Source: Armatimonadetes bacterium DC (GTDB lineage: Bacteria > Armatimonadota > Fimbriimonadia > Fimbriimonadales > GBS-DC). From it: 57,329 nt of DNA. How positions within the stretch are numbered: the stretch's first letter is position 1; every line of letters starts with the position of its first letter. A program made the position numbers and the translations under genes. Under the pieces are notes generated by a model. It did no database searches, was not told the origin of the DNA, and was given only the letters and a program-made list of their open reading frames with translations. Shown here in pieces: positions 1 through 8,031 of the stretch. The stretch covers positions 1 to 57,329 of the forward strand of contig LDYB01000008.1 of NCBI GenBank assembly GCA_001442985.1, written 5' to 3'.

Positions 1-332
1 GTCCCCATGTGGCGATTATTCCCGTCAGCAGTCTGGAAGAGGCGGTGTATGTCTATAACGACACGCCCTACGGGCTGGCGATGGCGGTGATTACGGAAGA
101 CTACCGCAAGTGGCGCTATGTGCGCGACAACTGCGACTTCGGCGTGGGCTATGTGAACCTTCCGAGCATCGGCGCGGAGGTGCATCTGCCCTTCGGCGGG
201 GTCAAAGCCAGCGGGAACGGACACCCCAGCGCGTCCGCCCTGTTCGATGCCGTTACGCACAAAGTCGCCTTCACCGTCAACCACGGCACCGAGATTAAGA
301 TGGCGCAGGGCTTGAGCGCGAGGATTCGTTAA
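1..332 (+). CDS. Aldehyde dehydrogenase, C-terminal fragment (5' end outside window)
   Basis: The reading frame is open to the left edge, so only about the last 109 residues are visible. They match the C-terminal part of NAD(P)-dependent aldehyde dehydrogenases: the NDTPYGLA segment, then VGYVNLPS, then the conserved LPFGGVKASGNG stretch that contributes to the oligomerisation and substrate-exit region. The catalytic Cys and Glu lie upstream and cannot be checked. The family oxidises aldehydes to acids; the substrate cannot be told from this fragment. A GTG at position 9 is only an internal codon. A strong inverted repeat follows the stop codon. Confidence 0.85.
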   Translation, partial: PHVAIIPVSSLEEAVYVYNDTPYGLAMAVITEDYRKWRYVRDNCDFGVGYVNLPSIGAEVHLPFGGVKASGNGHPSASALFDAVTHKVAFTVNHGTEIKMAQGLSARIR

Positions 333-339
333 ACTTATA

Positions 340-366
340 GAGTGCGGAAGCGAGGCTTCCGCACTC
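340..366. terminator. Perfect 12-bp inverted repeat between convergent genes
   Basis: Arms 340-351 and 355-366 are perfectly complementary around a 3-base loop. The repeat sits between the aldehyde dehydrogenase stop and the converging PEP-CTERM gene, so a bidirectional terminator is the simplest reading. There is no clear T-run on either side, so it could instead be a dispersed palindromic repeat. A second small hairpin (gggcg-aaaa-cgccc, 377-390) follows. Confidence 0.5.
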
Positions 367-395
367 CACATTTGTAGGGCGAAAACGCCCGTCGC

Positions 396-1202
396 TCACT
401 TCTTGCGCCGGCGCAGACCCAGCAGACCCACCAGACCTGCCCCCAGCGCGACCATGCTCGCGGGTTCGGGGACGACCCAGATACGCAGGTCGTCCATATA
501 CGCACTACCTGCACGATTCGTGGTTGTTATATAGTCACTGCCGAGATTGACATTCCAGGAGTTAGTCCCTGTACCGTTGGCGCCGCCCAGACTGACTGTA
601 TCAAAGTTGGTACTAAAAAGCAGGGTATCTGAAGCATCGTACACCGCTGCGGAGCCGCCTGTTCCATCATAGCGGAGCACAACACGCACCCAGCTTCCGA
701 CAAGCGCTGGATTGGTGTAAAGTGCAGTAGAAGAGTAGGTCGCGCCCCAGGTTGTCCCTGCACGGAAGCCTCCGTCGCCCGAAATCGTAGCGCCCAACAC
801 AGTGCTTCCGAGTGTGCCAGTACCAGAGTTCGTGAGGTAAATGCCATAGAGGCGGTCTGCTCCTGTGCCCGGATTCACATGAATCCAAACGCTTGCCTCA
901 AGAGGCGTTATGGGGGTGATTGCGCCAGCTTGTCCGTTGAACGAACGACGAACGCTGTAGAACGAGTTAAGCGCGCCAGTGTTGTCCCAGAACAAGCTCT
1001 GAGACCCGGTGCGAGCGAATGTATTTACGATGGATTGGGAGGCGCCACCCCCCGAACCGTTTGCCCATCCGTCTTGCCCGTTAATACTGCCTGTTGCAAA
1101 CCCTTCAAAGCTGGTCTGGTAGATTATCACCTGCGCGTTCGCGCCTGCCATCAGCGCGGCGACTGCAATGCTGCTCAACCACAAAGTTGCTCGTTTCATC
1201 AT
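396..1202 (-). CDS. PEP-CTERM sorting-domain protein
   Basis: The 268-residue protein has an N-terminal signal peptide (MKRATLWL then a hydrophobic run ending ANA before Q). It ends in a canonical PEP-CTERM tail: VPEPAS, a short hydrophobic helix, then the basic end RRRKK. In known systems the tail is cut by an exosortase and the protein goes to the cell surface or an exopolysaccharide matrix. The body is rich in Gly, Ser, Thr and aromatic residues and looks like a secreted beta-sandwich, possibly concanavalin/LamG-like. That fold is a guess. The start has a good AGGAGG at 1210-1215; an adjacent second ATG (1199) is equally usable. No exosortase gene is in the window. A long structured leader precedes it. 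Confidence 0.8.
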   Translation of the reverse strand: MMKRATLWLSSIAVAALMAGANAQVIIYQTSFEGFATGSINGQDGWANGSGGGASQSIVNTFARTGSQSLFWDNTGALNSFYSVRRSFNGQAGAITPITPLEASVWIHVNPGTGADRLYGIYLTNSGTGTLGSTVLGATISGDGGFRAGTTWGATYSSTALYTNPALVGSWVRVVLRYDGTGGSAAVYDASDTLLFSTNFDTVSLGGANGTGTNSWNVNLGSDYITTTNRAGSAYMDDLRIWVVPEPASMVALGAGLVGLLGLRRRKK

Positions 1203-1280
1203 CCAACAACCTCCTGTGACGAGATTTTCTGAGGGCTTCGGGTGATGCGCTCCCTTTCTGCCCCTTCACTGAATTAGACT

Positions 1281-1323
1281 CCAAATTCGCCCAAAACCGG
1301 ACAGCCGGCGGGGCGAATTTTGG
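1281..1323 (-). promoter_or_regulatory. Leader hairpin upstream of the PEP-CTERM gene
   Basis: Bases 1281-1292 pair with 1311-1323 as a 12-bp stem with one bulged A. The 18-base loop holds two CCGG palindromes. A TATAAT on the minus strand at 1360-1355 would start transcription near 1348, putting this hairpin in a leader of about 145 bases before the start at 1202. Its role is unknown. Confidence 0.4.
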
Positions 1324-1354
1324 GGTTTCGCTGGGCGCTTCGCCCTCGCCTGCA

Positions 1355-1360
1355 ATTATA
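1355..1360 (-). promoter_or_regulatory. Candidate -10 element of the PEP-CTERM gene
   Basis: A perfect TATAAT on the minus strand, preceded by GGTG. No convincing -35 is seen. It lies between the end of the Wzi-like gene and the PEP-CTERM gene. Confidence 0.4.
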
Positions 1361-1417
1361 CACCGGGTATGAGTGTTCTACGGCTGGTAAAAATACCAGT
1401 TTTTGGGGTTTGGGAGG

Positions 1418-2806
1418 CTAAAACCGCTGTTGCCATTCCAGTTGCCAGCCGCATCGGGCGTCGGGGTCGCCCGCGTTGCGCAGGGAGCGCGTGCGGTAGC
1501 GCAGGCGGATGAGCGTGCGCTCGTCCACCTGCCGTGCGAGGCTCGCGTTGAACTCAAACCCGCGCTCGCCCCCATACCAGGCGTGAAACCGACGCAGGTT
1601 ATACCCTTCCAGCGAGACCAGCCACGCTTTGTGCTGGTAGTCCAGACGCCCGTAAAACCCTATCTGGTTCGCGCCGAAGGGATGTCCCATCGGGAAGCCG
1701 TTCAGGTTGTAAGCGTAGCGGGGGTCGTGCCCCGAATCGCCATAGACCCCGCCGTTGCGCGTGCCGTCCGTGCGCACCAGTTCCAGCACGACGCGCGTGT
1801 GGGGGTTCGGATAGAGCCGGGCGCCGATTAGCAGTGCGGTTTTGCGCGGCGTGCTGGCGCCCCGACCGCCCCAGAAATCAGGCGCGCGCATGTCGTCCGT
1901 CAGCCAGAAGGCATAGAGCCGATTGTGTTCTCCAAAGCGGTACTGCACGCCCACTTCCGCGAGGTAGTTGAACCAGCCTGAACCGCGCTCGGCGGTACTC
2001 ATCCATTTCTGGTAGGCGTAGTAAGGGGCAATCTGGCTCAGGGCGCCGTCGGGCAGGCTCAGCGCCTTGAAGGCTTCTGCGAGCGAAAGAGTCCATCGCC
2101 TGCCCAGTTCGCGCTCGAACCGTCGCCCGCCCCACCACACCGTGCGCCCCGACTGGCGCGTCTCCGCAAAAAACTGTTCAAAGCGCCACTCCCCCAGCAC
2201 GGGGAGGCGAAACGGAAACGCGACTTTCCCATAGGCAACGGGGGGTGTGGTGTCGTTGACCAGCAGCGCGCCACTGTAGCCGCCCGCCCAGCGCAGGGGC
2301 GCACGCCCGAACTGCCACTCCCACTCGCCCGTGCGAAAGGTGAGCCGCGCCAGCGGCAGCGTGTCAAACACTTCAGGAGATGGCTCTGGCAGGTTCACCA
2401 CCGCAGGGGGCGCGAGGCGTGGCGCGTCGCTCCAGACCCATTCCAGCAGCGCCTGCTCGCCCAGCGCATAGACTCCGCTCACCCGATAGGTCGCTTTTGC
2501 GGGGGTCTGCCAGTCTTCTTTCAGGTATCCGTAGAGGTGGGTTTGCACAAACAGCGCGCCGTGTCCTGCAGGGAGCCTTTCGGCGTCGCCCAGTTTCCAG
2601 AGCGCGACGGTGCGCAGGTGGCTCTGGGGCGCGTTCTGGAGGGCATCTTGCCACTCGTCGAGGGCGCGAGGGGTGCCTGCTATCGAAAGCGGTTCTTTCA
2701 GGAGGGCGGCGCCTACATCATAGAGGGGATCATAGCGCACGGGCAGTTGCTGGCTCCACGCGCTCCAGCCCAGTATCCCGGTCAGCGCCAGCGCCAATCG
2801 CTTCAT
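1418..2806 (-). CDS. Wzi-like capsule assembly outer-membrane protein
   Basis: The 462-residue protein starts with a short signal peptide (MKRLALALTGILGWSAWS, cut before QQ). It continues with many amphipathic strands rich in Trp, Tyr, Arg and Gly, and ends in an aromatic terminal residue (QQRF), typical of outer-membrane beta-barrels. The RTGEWEWQFGRAPLRW segment, the NDTTPP segment and the overall length resemble the capsule assembly Wzi family, which anchors capsular polysaccharide at the cell surface. Its start overlaps by 4 bases the stop of the upstream nucleotide-sugar dehydratase gene, so the two are co-translated. This supports a polysaccharide role. Assignment to Wzi is by general resemblance only. 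Confidence 0.6.
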   Translation of the reverse strand: MKRLALALTGILGWSAWSQQLPVRYDPLYDVGAALLKEPLSIAGTPRALDEWQDALQNAPQSHLRTVALWKLGDAERLPAGHGALFVQTHLYGYLKEDWQTPAKATYRVSGVYALGEQALLEWVWSDAPRLAPPAVVNLPEPSPEVFDTLPLARLTFRTGEWEWQFGRAPLRWAGGYSGALLVNDTTPPVAYGKVAFPFRLPVLGEWRFEQFFAETRQSGRTVWWGGRRFERELGRRWTLSLAEAFKALSLPDGALSQIAPYYAYQKWMSTAERGSGWFNYLAEVGVQYRFGEHNRLYAFWLTDDMRAPDFWGGRGASTPRKTALLIGARLYPNPHTRVVLELVRTDGTRNGGVYGDSGHDPRYAYNLNGFPMGHPFGANQIGFYGRLDYQHKAWLVSLEGYNLRRFHAWYGGERGFEFNASLARQVDERTLIRLRYRTRSLRNAGDPDARCGWQLEWQQRF

Positions 2807-4710
2807 GCGTGCCTTACCCCGTGCGCACCGTAAGGGGGCTTCAACCTGCCCGTCGCCAGCTCCATCAACATCGCCTGTGCCCGCTCCGCCTGATTCGACT
2901 CACAGAGGTCTATCAGCACCTCCAGTTGTTGCCGCAGCCACTCCCAGTCGGGTGCGTTTCCGTTGGTAACGCGCCGAATCTTGGGATGCACCGTCGGCTC
3001 CAGATGCTCCTCGTCGTAGCAGAGCTCCTCGTGCAGTTTCTCGCCAGGGCGCACGCCCGTATAGATAATCTGGATATCTTTGCCCGGCACCAGTCCGTAC
3101 AGGCGGATCAGGTCGTGGGCGAGGTCCACGATCTTTACGGGCTTGCCCATGTCCAGAATGTGGATGTCGCCGCGGCTTTCAAAGGCACCCACGCGCATAA
3201 TCAGATGCACGGCTTCCGAGATACTCATAAAATAGCGTTGCATTTCAGGATGGGTCAGGCGCACGGGACCGCCTGCTTCGATTTGTGCCTGAATGGTGGG
3301 CACGAGGCTGCCGCGACTGCCCAGCACATTGCCGAAGCGCACAATCGCGAACTCGGTTTCGGTTTCGTGCGCCAGCGCCTGCACAATCATCTCGCCCACG
3401 CGCTTGGTGGCGCCCATGATGCTGGCGGGTTTGACCGCCTTGTCGGTGGACACATAGACGAATTTGCGCACGCCGTTGCGTGCCGCGCTCTCTGCCGTGA
3501 CCCATGTGCCCAGCACATTGTTTTTGATGGCTTCGATCGGGTTGGCTTGCATCAGGGGGACATGCTTGTGCGCCGCGGCGTGGAACACTATCGTGGGTTG
3601 CTCTTCCTGAAACACCGCCTCGATGCGGGAGGCATCGCGCACATCGGCAATCACACAACGCGGTTCGTAGTCGTGCCTCTCTATCAACTCGCGCTGGATG
3701 AAATAGATGCTGTTCTCGCCCTTGCCCAGCAGAATCAGTGCGGCAGGACCCAGCAGCACCACCTGTCGCGCCAGCTCGCTGCCGATGGAGCCGCCTGCGC
3801 CCGTAATCAGCACGCGCTCGCCTTCGATATAATCCGAAACCGCACGCAGATCAAAACGCACCGGCTCGCGCGGGAGCAGGTCTTCGATATCCACCTCACG
3901 AATCTGCTGCAGCTGGACGCCCTTCTCGAAAATCGTGGGGATAGAGGGCACGATTCGGATGCGGGCGGGGGTGCGTCGGCAGATTTCAAAAATGCGCCGT
4001 ATTGCGGAACCTTCCGCCGAAGGGATTGCAATAATAATCTCCTGAATGCCGAACTCCGCGACCAGCTGCGGAATATCTTCGGTTGTTCCCAGGCATGGAT
4101 AGCCGTGGATGCGGGCGTGACGTTTGAGCGGGTTGTCGTCCACAAACCCCACAATACGGCGCCCCGATTCGGGGTTGCGCTGGATTTCGCGCATGACCAT
4201 CTCGCCCGCGTCGCCGCCCCCCACAATCAGGGTGCGCTTACGCTCGCGCCCCTTGTCCCGAAGTGCATCGTACCAGTCAAACGCACGCCGCCAGAGCCGA
4301 AACGCGCCCAACCCGCTCGCCGTAAGAAAGAAAAACAAAACAGGCTCCACCACACGGAACGGGCGCCCCAGCCACACTGTTCCCCCGTAAAACACACCTG
4401 CGCTCAACACGCCCAGAATCAGGGACGCCTGAAGCAGATGAATCATGTCCACGACACCGGCATATCGGCTCTGAACACGATACAGCCCTTTGGAAAACAG
4501 CAGGAGAAATGCGGCAAGCGACAGCAGGGGCGCTCCCCATGCAATCAAACGCCAATCTGCAGGCGTGAAACGAAAATTCTCGACCAGACCGATGCTAACG
4601 ACCAGCGCCAGTGAGAGCGTCAGGGCGTCCCATGCCACCGCCTGAAGCAGTGCCCCCCACCGTTTCGGGGGAATCCGTCGCCAGAACTCCAGTTTCTCCC
4701 CACTAAACAA
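2803..4710 (-). CDS. Membrane-bound nucleoside-diphosphate-sugar 4,6-dehydratase/epimerase (CapD/PglF/WbpM family)
   Basis: The 635-residue protein has about four N-terminal membrane helices, a first Rossmann-like domain (GGGDAGEMVM), and a second NAD(P)-binding SDR domain starting GAGGSIGSELARQ. The active-site region reads STDKAVKPASIMGATKR, where Met replaces the usual Tyr, as in WbpM/PglF-type UDP-GlcNAc 4,6-dehydratases. These enzymes make UDP-4-keto-6-deoxy sugars for surface polysaccharide or glycoprotein. The start is TTG at 4710, chosen because AAGGAGG (4717-4723) lies six bases upstream and no ATG is nearby. The Wzi-like gene overlaps its 3' end. Confidence 0.88.
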   Translation of the reverse strand: MFSGEKLEFWRRIPPKRWGALLQAVAWDALTLSLALVVSIGLVENFRFTPADWRLIAWGAPLLSLAAFLLLFSKGLYRVQSRYAGVVDMIHLLQASLILGVLSAGVFYGGTVWLGRPFRVVEPVLFFFLTASGLGAFRLWRRAFDWYDALRDKGRERKRTLIVGGGDAGEMVMREIQRNPESGRRIVGFVDDNPLKRHARIHGYPCLGTTEDIPQLVAEFGIQEIIIAIPSAEGSAIRRIFEICRRTPARIRIVPSIPTIFEKGVQLQQIREVDIEDLLPREPVRFDLRAVSDYIEGERVLITGAGGSIGSELARQVVLLGPAALILLGKGENSIYFIQRELIERHDYEPRCVIADVRDASRIEAVFQEEQPTIVFHAAAHKHVPLMQANPIEAIKNNVLGTWVTAESAARNGVRKFVYVSTDKAVKPASIMGATKRVGEMIVQALAHETETEFAIVRFGNVLGSRGSLVPTIQAQIEAGGPVRLTHPEMQRYFMSISEAVHLIMRVGAFESRGDIHILDMGKPVKIVDLAHDLIRLYGLVPGKDIQIIYTGVRPGEKLHEELCYDEEHLEPTVHPKIRRVTNGNAPDWEWLRQQLEVLIDLCESNQAERAQAMLMELATGRLKPPYGAHGVRHA

Positions 4711-4752
4711 GGCTTCCCTCCTTAGAAACCGCGCGACTCTCTGGGTCTTTAG

Positions 4753-4761
4753 AGTATACCC
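4753..4761 (-). promoter_or_regulatory. GGGTATACT promoter element of the capD-wzi pair
   Basis: GGGTATACT on the minus strand lies about 42 bases before the TTG start, between the end of rnpM and capD. It matches the GGGTAnnnT element found before many genes here. It would give a leader of about 35 bases containing the Shine-Dalgarno site. Confidence 0.55.
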
Positions 4762-4777
4762 GTTTCTTCAGGTAGTT

Positions 4778-5062
4778 CTACGGGGTCTGTTCCAGCAGGG
4801 TTTCCAGCAGGGCATGGGGCACAGAGGTTCGGAGCGCCCGACTGAGGGCGTTGCGTTTCAAAGCGCGTTGAAGGCACGCTTTCTGTGGGCACAGATAGGC
4901 GCCGCGTCCGGGGAGGTTTTGCTGGGAGTCAAAGACGACCTGCTGGGTCTGGGGCAGGCGCACGAATCGGAGAAGATGCGATTTGGGGGCGGTGCGCATG
5001 CATGCCGCGCACCGCCGAATGGGTTCATGCGCCGCGCCGCGCCGAGCGCTCTTGCTTGGCAA
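4778..5062 (-). CDS. rnpM: RnpM/YlxR family RNA-binding protein (DUF448)
   Basis: The 94-residue protein shows the two hallmarks of the YlxR family: the N-terminal IRRCAACM segment and the GRGAYLCP motif near residue 54. YlxR, now called RnpM, binds RNase P RNA in Gram-positive bacteria and is classically encoded between nusA and infB. Here it follows nusA with a 38-base overlap. The overlap is needed because a later start would remove the conserved RRCAAC motif. infB does not follow; the next gene is capD, so the usual nusA-ylxR-infB order is broken. Confidence 0.87.
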   Translation of the reverse strand: MPSKSARRGAAHEPIRRCAACMRTAPKSHLLRFVRLPQTQQVVFDSQQNLPGRGAYLCPQKACLQRALKRNALSRALRTSVPHALLETLLEQTP

Positions 5063-6131
5063 TCTCTTCCTCCGAGTGAACCTCCAGAGTCCAGCCTGTG
5101 AGTTCCTCGGCTAAGCGCACATTCACGCCGCCGCGCCCCACCGCCTGACGCAGTTGATTATTGGGCACAACCACCACAGCACGCTTGTTCTCTTTGTCGG
5201 TAATTATCACGCGGTTCACCCGGGCGGGGCTGAGCGCCGCGCGAATAAACTTTTCGGGGTCGCTGCTCCATTCCACCACATCGATATGCTCGCCTGCCAG
5301 CTCGTTGCTAATCGCCTGAATTCGCATGCCGCGTTGTCCCAGACATGCGCCTACGGCGTCTATCAGCGGGTTGCGCGAATGCACGGCAATCTTGGTGCGC
5401 TCGCCGGGGGCGCGGGCAATCGCCTTGATTTCCACCTCGCCGTTGGCAACTTCGGGCGACTCCTGTGCCAGCAATCGGGCGACCAGCCGCTTATCGGTGC
5501 GGGAGGCAATTACTTTCATATCGCGCAAGCGCGGCTCGCGCCCGCCTTCGCGCTGAGGAACCTGCACTTCCAGAATCAACACTTTCAGGTTATCGCCAAT
5601 CGCGTAGTGTTCGCCCTCAATCTGATGACGGTACGGCAGAATCACCTCCACGCGCCCATAGGAAAGAATCACCGTGTTGCCCTGAAAGCGTTCGACACGG
5701 GCGGTAATCACATCGCCCACATGGGCTTGCAGGTCGCGCATCGCATGTTCGCGCTCCAGCTCGCGCAGGCGCTGCGTCAGAATCTGGAAGGCGTTCTGCA
5801 CCGCCACGCGCCCCATCTCCTCCAGCGACATCTCGATAGAGACTGTGTCGCCCACCTCGAGGTTCGGATCCATCTTGCGCGCCTCCTCCACGCTAATCTG
5901 GGTGTTCTCGTCGGTGACGATTCCCACAACCTCCTTCTCAACGAACACGCGGAAACAGTTGGGGGCTTCGGGCGCCCACTGGGCGCGAATCCGGGCGCTG
6001 CTGGGCAGATGGCGATGTTTGCGATAGGCGTTCGCTATCGCGCCCTCCAGGGCTGCCATCAGCTCCGGGAACGGAATGCTCCGCTCCTTCTCTAACTGCT
6101 TCAAAACCTCAATAATTTCGTTGCACATCAT
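5025..6131 (-). CDS. nusA: Transcription termination/antitermination factor NusA
   Basis: The protein has 368 residues from the chosen start. It has the NusA N-terminal RNA-polymerase-binding domain (MMCNEIIEVLKQLEKERSIP onward), an S1 domain (VGDVITARVERFQGN), and two KH domains including RNPLIDAVGACLGQRGMRIQ and NNQLRQAVGRGGVNVRLA. NusA modulates pausing, termination and antitermination. The start was set at 6131 (ATG, with a second ATG at 6128) because GGGGG sits just upstream. A longer frame to 6224 would translate a non-conserved leader through a strong hairpin. rimP, its normal upstream neighbour, is absent. rnpM overlaps the 3' end. Confidence 0.93.
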   Translation of the reverse strand: MMCNEIIEVLKQLEKERSIPFPELMAALEGAIANAYRKHRHLPSSARIRAQWAPEAPNCFRVFVEKEVVGIVTDENTQISVEEARKMDPNLEVGDTVSIEMSLEEMGRVAVQNAFQILTQRLRELEREHAMRDLQAHVGDVITARVERFQGNTVILSYGRVEVILPYRHQIEGEHYAIGDNLKVLILEVQVPQREGGREPRLRDMKVIASRTDKRLVARLLAQESPEVANGEVEIKAIARAPGERTKIAVHSRNPLIDAVGACLGQRGMRIQAISNELAGEHIDVVEWSSDPEKFIRAALSPARVNRVIITDKENKRAVVVVPNNQLRQAVGRGGVNVRLAEELTGWTLEVHSEEEIAKQERSARRGA

Positions 6132-6162
6132 GCTTACCCCCTTGGACACACGGTGATATAAA

Positions 6163-6192
6163 GAAAAGAGTGGGCATAACCCCACTCTTTTC
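6163..6192 (-). terminator. Terminator-like hairpin in the nusA leader
   Basis: Bases 6163-6174 and 6181-6192 form a perfect 12-bp stem with a 6-base loop. Read on the minus strand the stem ends in CTCTTTTC followed by TTTATAT, so it has the stem-plus-U-tract form of an intrinsic terminator. It lies between the presumed nusA promoter (6213-6221) and the start codon, so it would act as a leader attenuator for nusA-rnpM. Confidence 0.55.
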
Positions 6193-6212
6193 CCCGCCAT
6201 GTGCCCGCCTGT

Positions 6213-6221
6213 AGTATACCC
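6213..6221 (-). promoter_or_regulatory. GGGTATACT promoter element of nusA
   Basis: GGGTATACT on the minus strand, 82 bases before the nusA start and immediately upstream of the leader hairpin. No good -35 is visible. It is back to back with the + strand promoter of the ARC ATPase gene. Confidence 0.5.
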
Positions 6222-6250
6222 CATCGGAAACCTATCATGCGGAATTGGAG

Positions 6251-6256
6251 TATAAT
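6251..6256 (+). promoter_or_regulatory. -10 element of the ARC ATPase gene
   Basis: A perfect TATAAT, 29 bases before the ATG, followed by AAGGAGG at 6273-6279 six bases from the start. No clear -35 hexamer. Confidence 0.55.
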
Positions 6257-6285
6257 TCCCCTGTAAGCCAGCAAGGAGGTTTTCT

Positions 6286-7974
6286 ATGGCACGCCGCTAT
6301 GACTACGACGACGAGTTCGAACTTCCCGAAACCCAGTTACGAGCGCTGGGGATTCTGGAAGAGATTATGCGAATCGCCCCCCGCACTGATCTCCGACTGA
6401 TCCAGCTCCTGCGACTGCTCAAACACCAGCTGGAGGTCGACGAGAAGCAGATGCAGGAGGCTATGCAAGCGCTTCAGGAGTATGAAGAGGCATATCAGAA
6501 ACTCACTTCGCCTGCTAACCGAATTGGCGTCTTTCTGGACCAGCCCGAAGAGGGCGTCGCGATGATTGCGCTTGGCGACAGCGAATACTACGCCAATATT
6601 GACCCCAAACTGGAAAACCCCAACTTCCGCGTGGGGACGCGAGTCAAGGTCAACGAGGCATTCGCGGTGATTGGCGACCTCGGCTATCACCCTGCCGGTC
6701 CGATTGTGAAGGTGCAGGAAGTGATAGACGAGAAACGCCTCCGCGTCGCCAACGACCCGCAGGGGATGACCTCCCGAATCGTGTTCCGTTCCAGCGATCT
6801 GATGGGGCAGCCCATCAAGCCGGGCGACGAGGTGCGCATCGAGCCGAACTTCAAAGTCGCGATTGAGCATATCCCCCATCAGGAAGTGCGCGACTACTAC
6901 TTCGAGGAAGTGCCACCCATCGAGTGGAGCCAGATTGGCGGTCAGGAGGAAGCGATTCGGCTCATTCGGGAGACCATCGAACTGCCCCTGCTCCATCCGG
7001 AAATCTACAAGAAGTTCGATAAGCAACCCCTCAAAGGGATTCTGCTCTACGGTCCGCCCGGCTGTGGCAAGACGCTGATTGGCAAAGCGACCGCCTATAA
7101 CCTCACCCGCCAGTATTCCGAGCGGCTCGGCAGACCTGTGAAGGAGTATTTCATGTATATCAGCGGTCCGAAGATTCTCAACATGTGGCTGGGCGAGACC
7201 GAGCGGATGGTGCGCGAGATTTTTGCGATTGCCCGCGAGAAGGCGAAAGAGGGCTATCTGGTGTTCATCTTTATCGACGAAGCGGAGTCGATTCTGCGCA
7301 CGCGCAGCTCGGGGCGCTGGCTGAACATCTCCAACACGGTCGTGCCCCAGTTTTGCGCTGAGATGGACGGACTGGTCAGCCTCGAAAATGTGGTGGTGCT
7401 GCTGACCTCCAACCGTCCCGACTATATTGACCCCGCCATCTTGCGCCCTGGGCGCATCGACCGCAAGGTCAAGGTGCGCCGCCCTGACCGCGACGCCACG
7501 CGCGAGATTTTCGGCATCTATCTGCACGAGAATCTGCCGCTGGACCCCGCCTTCGTCAGCGAATACGACTCCTATCAGGAGGCGCGGGAGTGCCTGATTG
7601 AGCAGGCGGTACAGTACCTCTGGCGCAAGGCGCCCGATACCGAGTTCCTGCAGGTCTACCTGCGCAACGGCGGTGTCGAGACACTCTACTGGCGCGATCT
7701 GGTCAGCGGCGCGCTGATTAAGTCGGTGGTGGATCGCGCGAAGGAGTATGCCATCCGCCGCGCGATTGAGGAACCGAACGCTGAACACGGCATCCGCCCC
7801 GATGACCTCAAGCGCGCGATTGAGCGCGAATACGCCGAGAACGAAATCTTCCCCAAGTCCGATGTGATGGAAGACTGGCTGAAGCTCATCGACTACGAGC
7901 CCGAATATGTCGCGAGTGTGAAGCCGATTCGTCCCAACGCCCAGATGGACGACGGGCGCAACCGCGTGATTTGA
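6286..7974 (+). CDS. ARC/Mpa-type proteasomal AAA+ ATPase
   Basis: The 562-residue protein has an N-terminal coiled coil (about residues 20-70, LRLLKHQLEVDEKQMQEAMQ), a tandem OB-fold region (about 75-205) and one AAA+ domain. The Walker A motif GPPGCGKT is at 256-263, Walker B FIFIDE ends at E332, and an arginine-finger region ILRPGRIDRKV follows. This is the layout of Mpa/ARC, the hexameric unfoldase that feeds pupylated proteins to the bacterial 20S proteasome. The C-terminus ends GRNRVI and lacks the GQYL/HbYX tail that docks on the 20S ring. No pup, dop, pafA or proteasome subunit gene is nearby. A stand-alone unfoldase is therefore as likely as a proteasome partner. Confidence 0.9.
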   Translation: MARRYDYDDEFELPETQLRALGILEEIMRIAPRTDLRLIQLLRLLKHQLEVDEKQMQEAMQALQEYEEAYQKLTSPANRIGVFLDQPEEGVAMIALGDSEYYANIDPKLENPNFRVGTRVKVNEAFAVIGDLGYHPAGPIVKVQEVIDEKRLRVANDPQGMTSRIVFRSSDLMGQPIKPGDEVRIEPNFKVAIEHIPHQEVRDYYFEEVPPIEWSQIGGQEEAIRLIRETIELPLLHPEIYKKFDKQPLKGILLYGPPGCGKTLIGKATAYNLTRQYSERLGRPVKEYFMYISGPKILNMWLGETERMVREIFAIAREKAKEGYLVFIFIDEAESILRTRSSGRWLNISNTVVPQFCAEMDGLVSLENVVVLLTSNRPDYIDPAILRPGRIDRKVKVRRPDRDATREIFGIYLHENLPLDPAFVSEYDSYQEARECLIEQAVQYLWRKAPDTEFLQVYLRNGGVETLYWRDLVSGALIKSVVDRAKEYAIRRAIEEPNAEHGIRPDDLKRAIEREYAENEIFPKSDVMEDWLKLIDYEPEYVASVKPIRPNAQMDDGRNRVI

Positions 7975-7982
7975 ACTGAGTG

Positions 7983-8008
7983 GGGGCAGAGTGGTGCGGC
8001 TCTGCCCC
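7983..8008. terminator. Bidirectional terminator hairpin
   Basis: Arms 7983-7991 (ggggcagag) and 8000-8008 (ctctgcccc) form a 9-bp GC-rich stem with an 8-base loop, between the ends of the converging ARC and HEAT-thioredoxin genes. On the + strand it is followed by TGTTTG, a weak U-tract. Confidence 0.6.
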
Positions 8009-8031
8009 TGTTTGCAGGCAGGCGAGAACGG

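Noticed and set aside
1384-1399. Hairpin ctggta-aaaa-taccag followed by five T on the + strand, as a terminator
   Set aside because: The stem is only 6 bp and no + strand gene lies upstream; on the minus strand it has no U-tract.
2380-4614. Very long open frame (744 codons) antisense to the Wzi-like and capD genes
   Set aside because: It mirrors the third-position GC bias of the real minus-strand genes and its translation has no domain-like sequence. The minus-strand genes have clear motifs and ribosome sites.
6132-6224. N-terminal extension of NusA from 6224
   Set aside because: The extra residues are non-conserved and would be read through the leader hairpin; a ribosome site precedes the ATG at 6131.
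6337-7788. 483-codon frame antisense to the ARC ATPase gene
   Set aside because: It has no recognisable domain and lies wholly within a confident gene.
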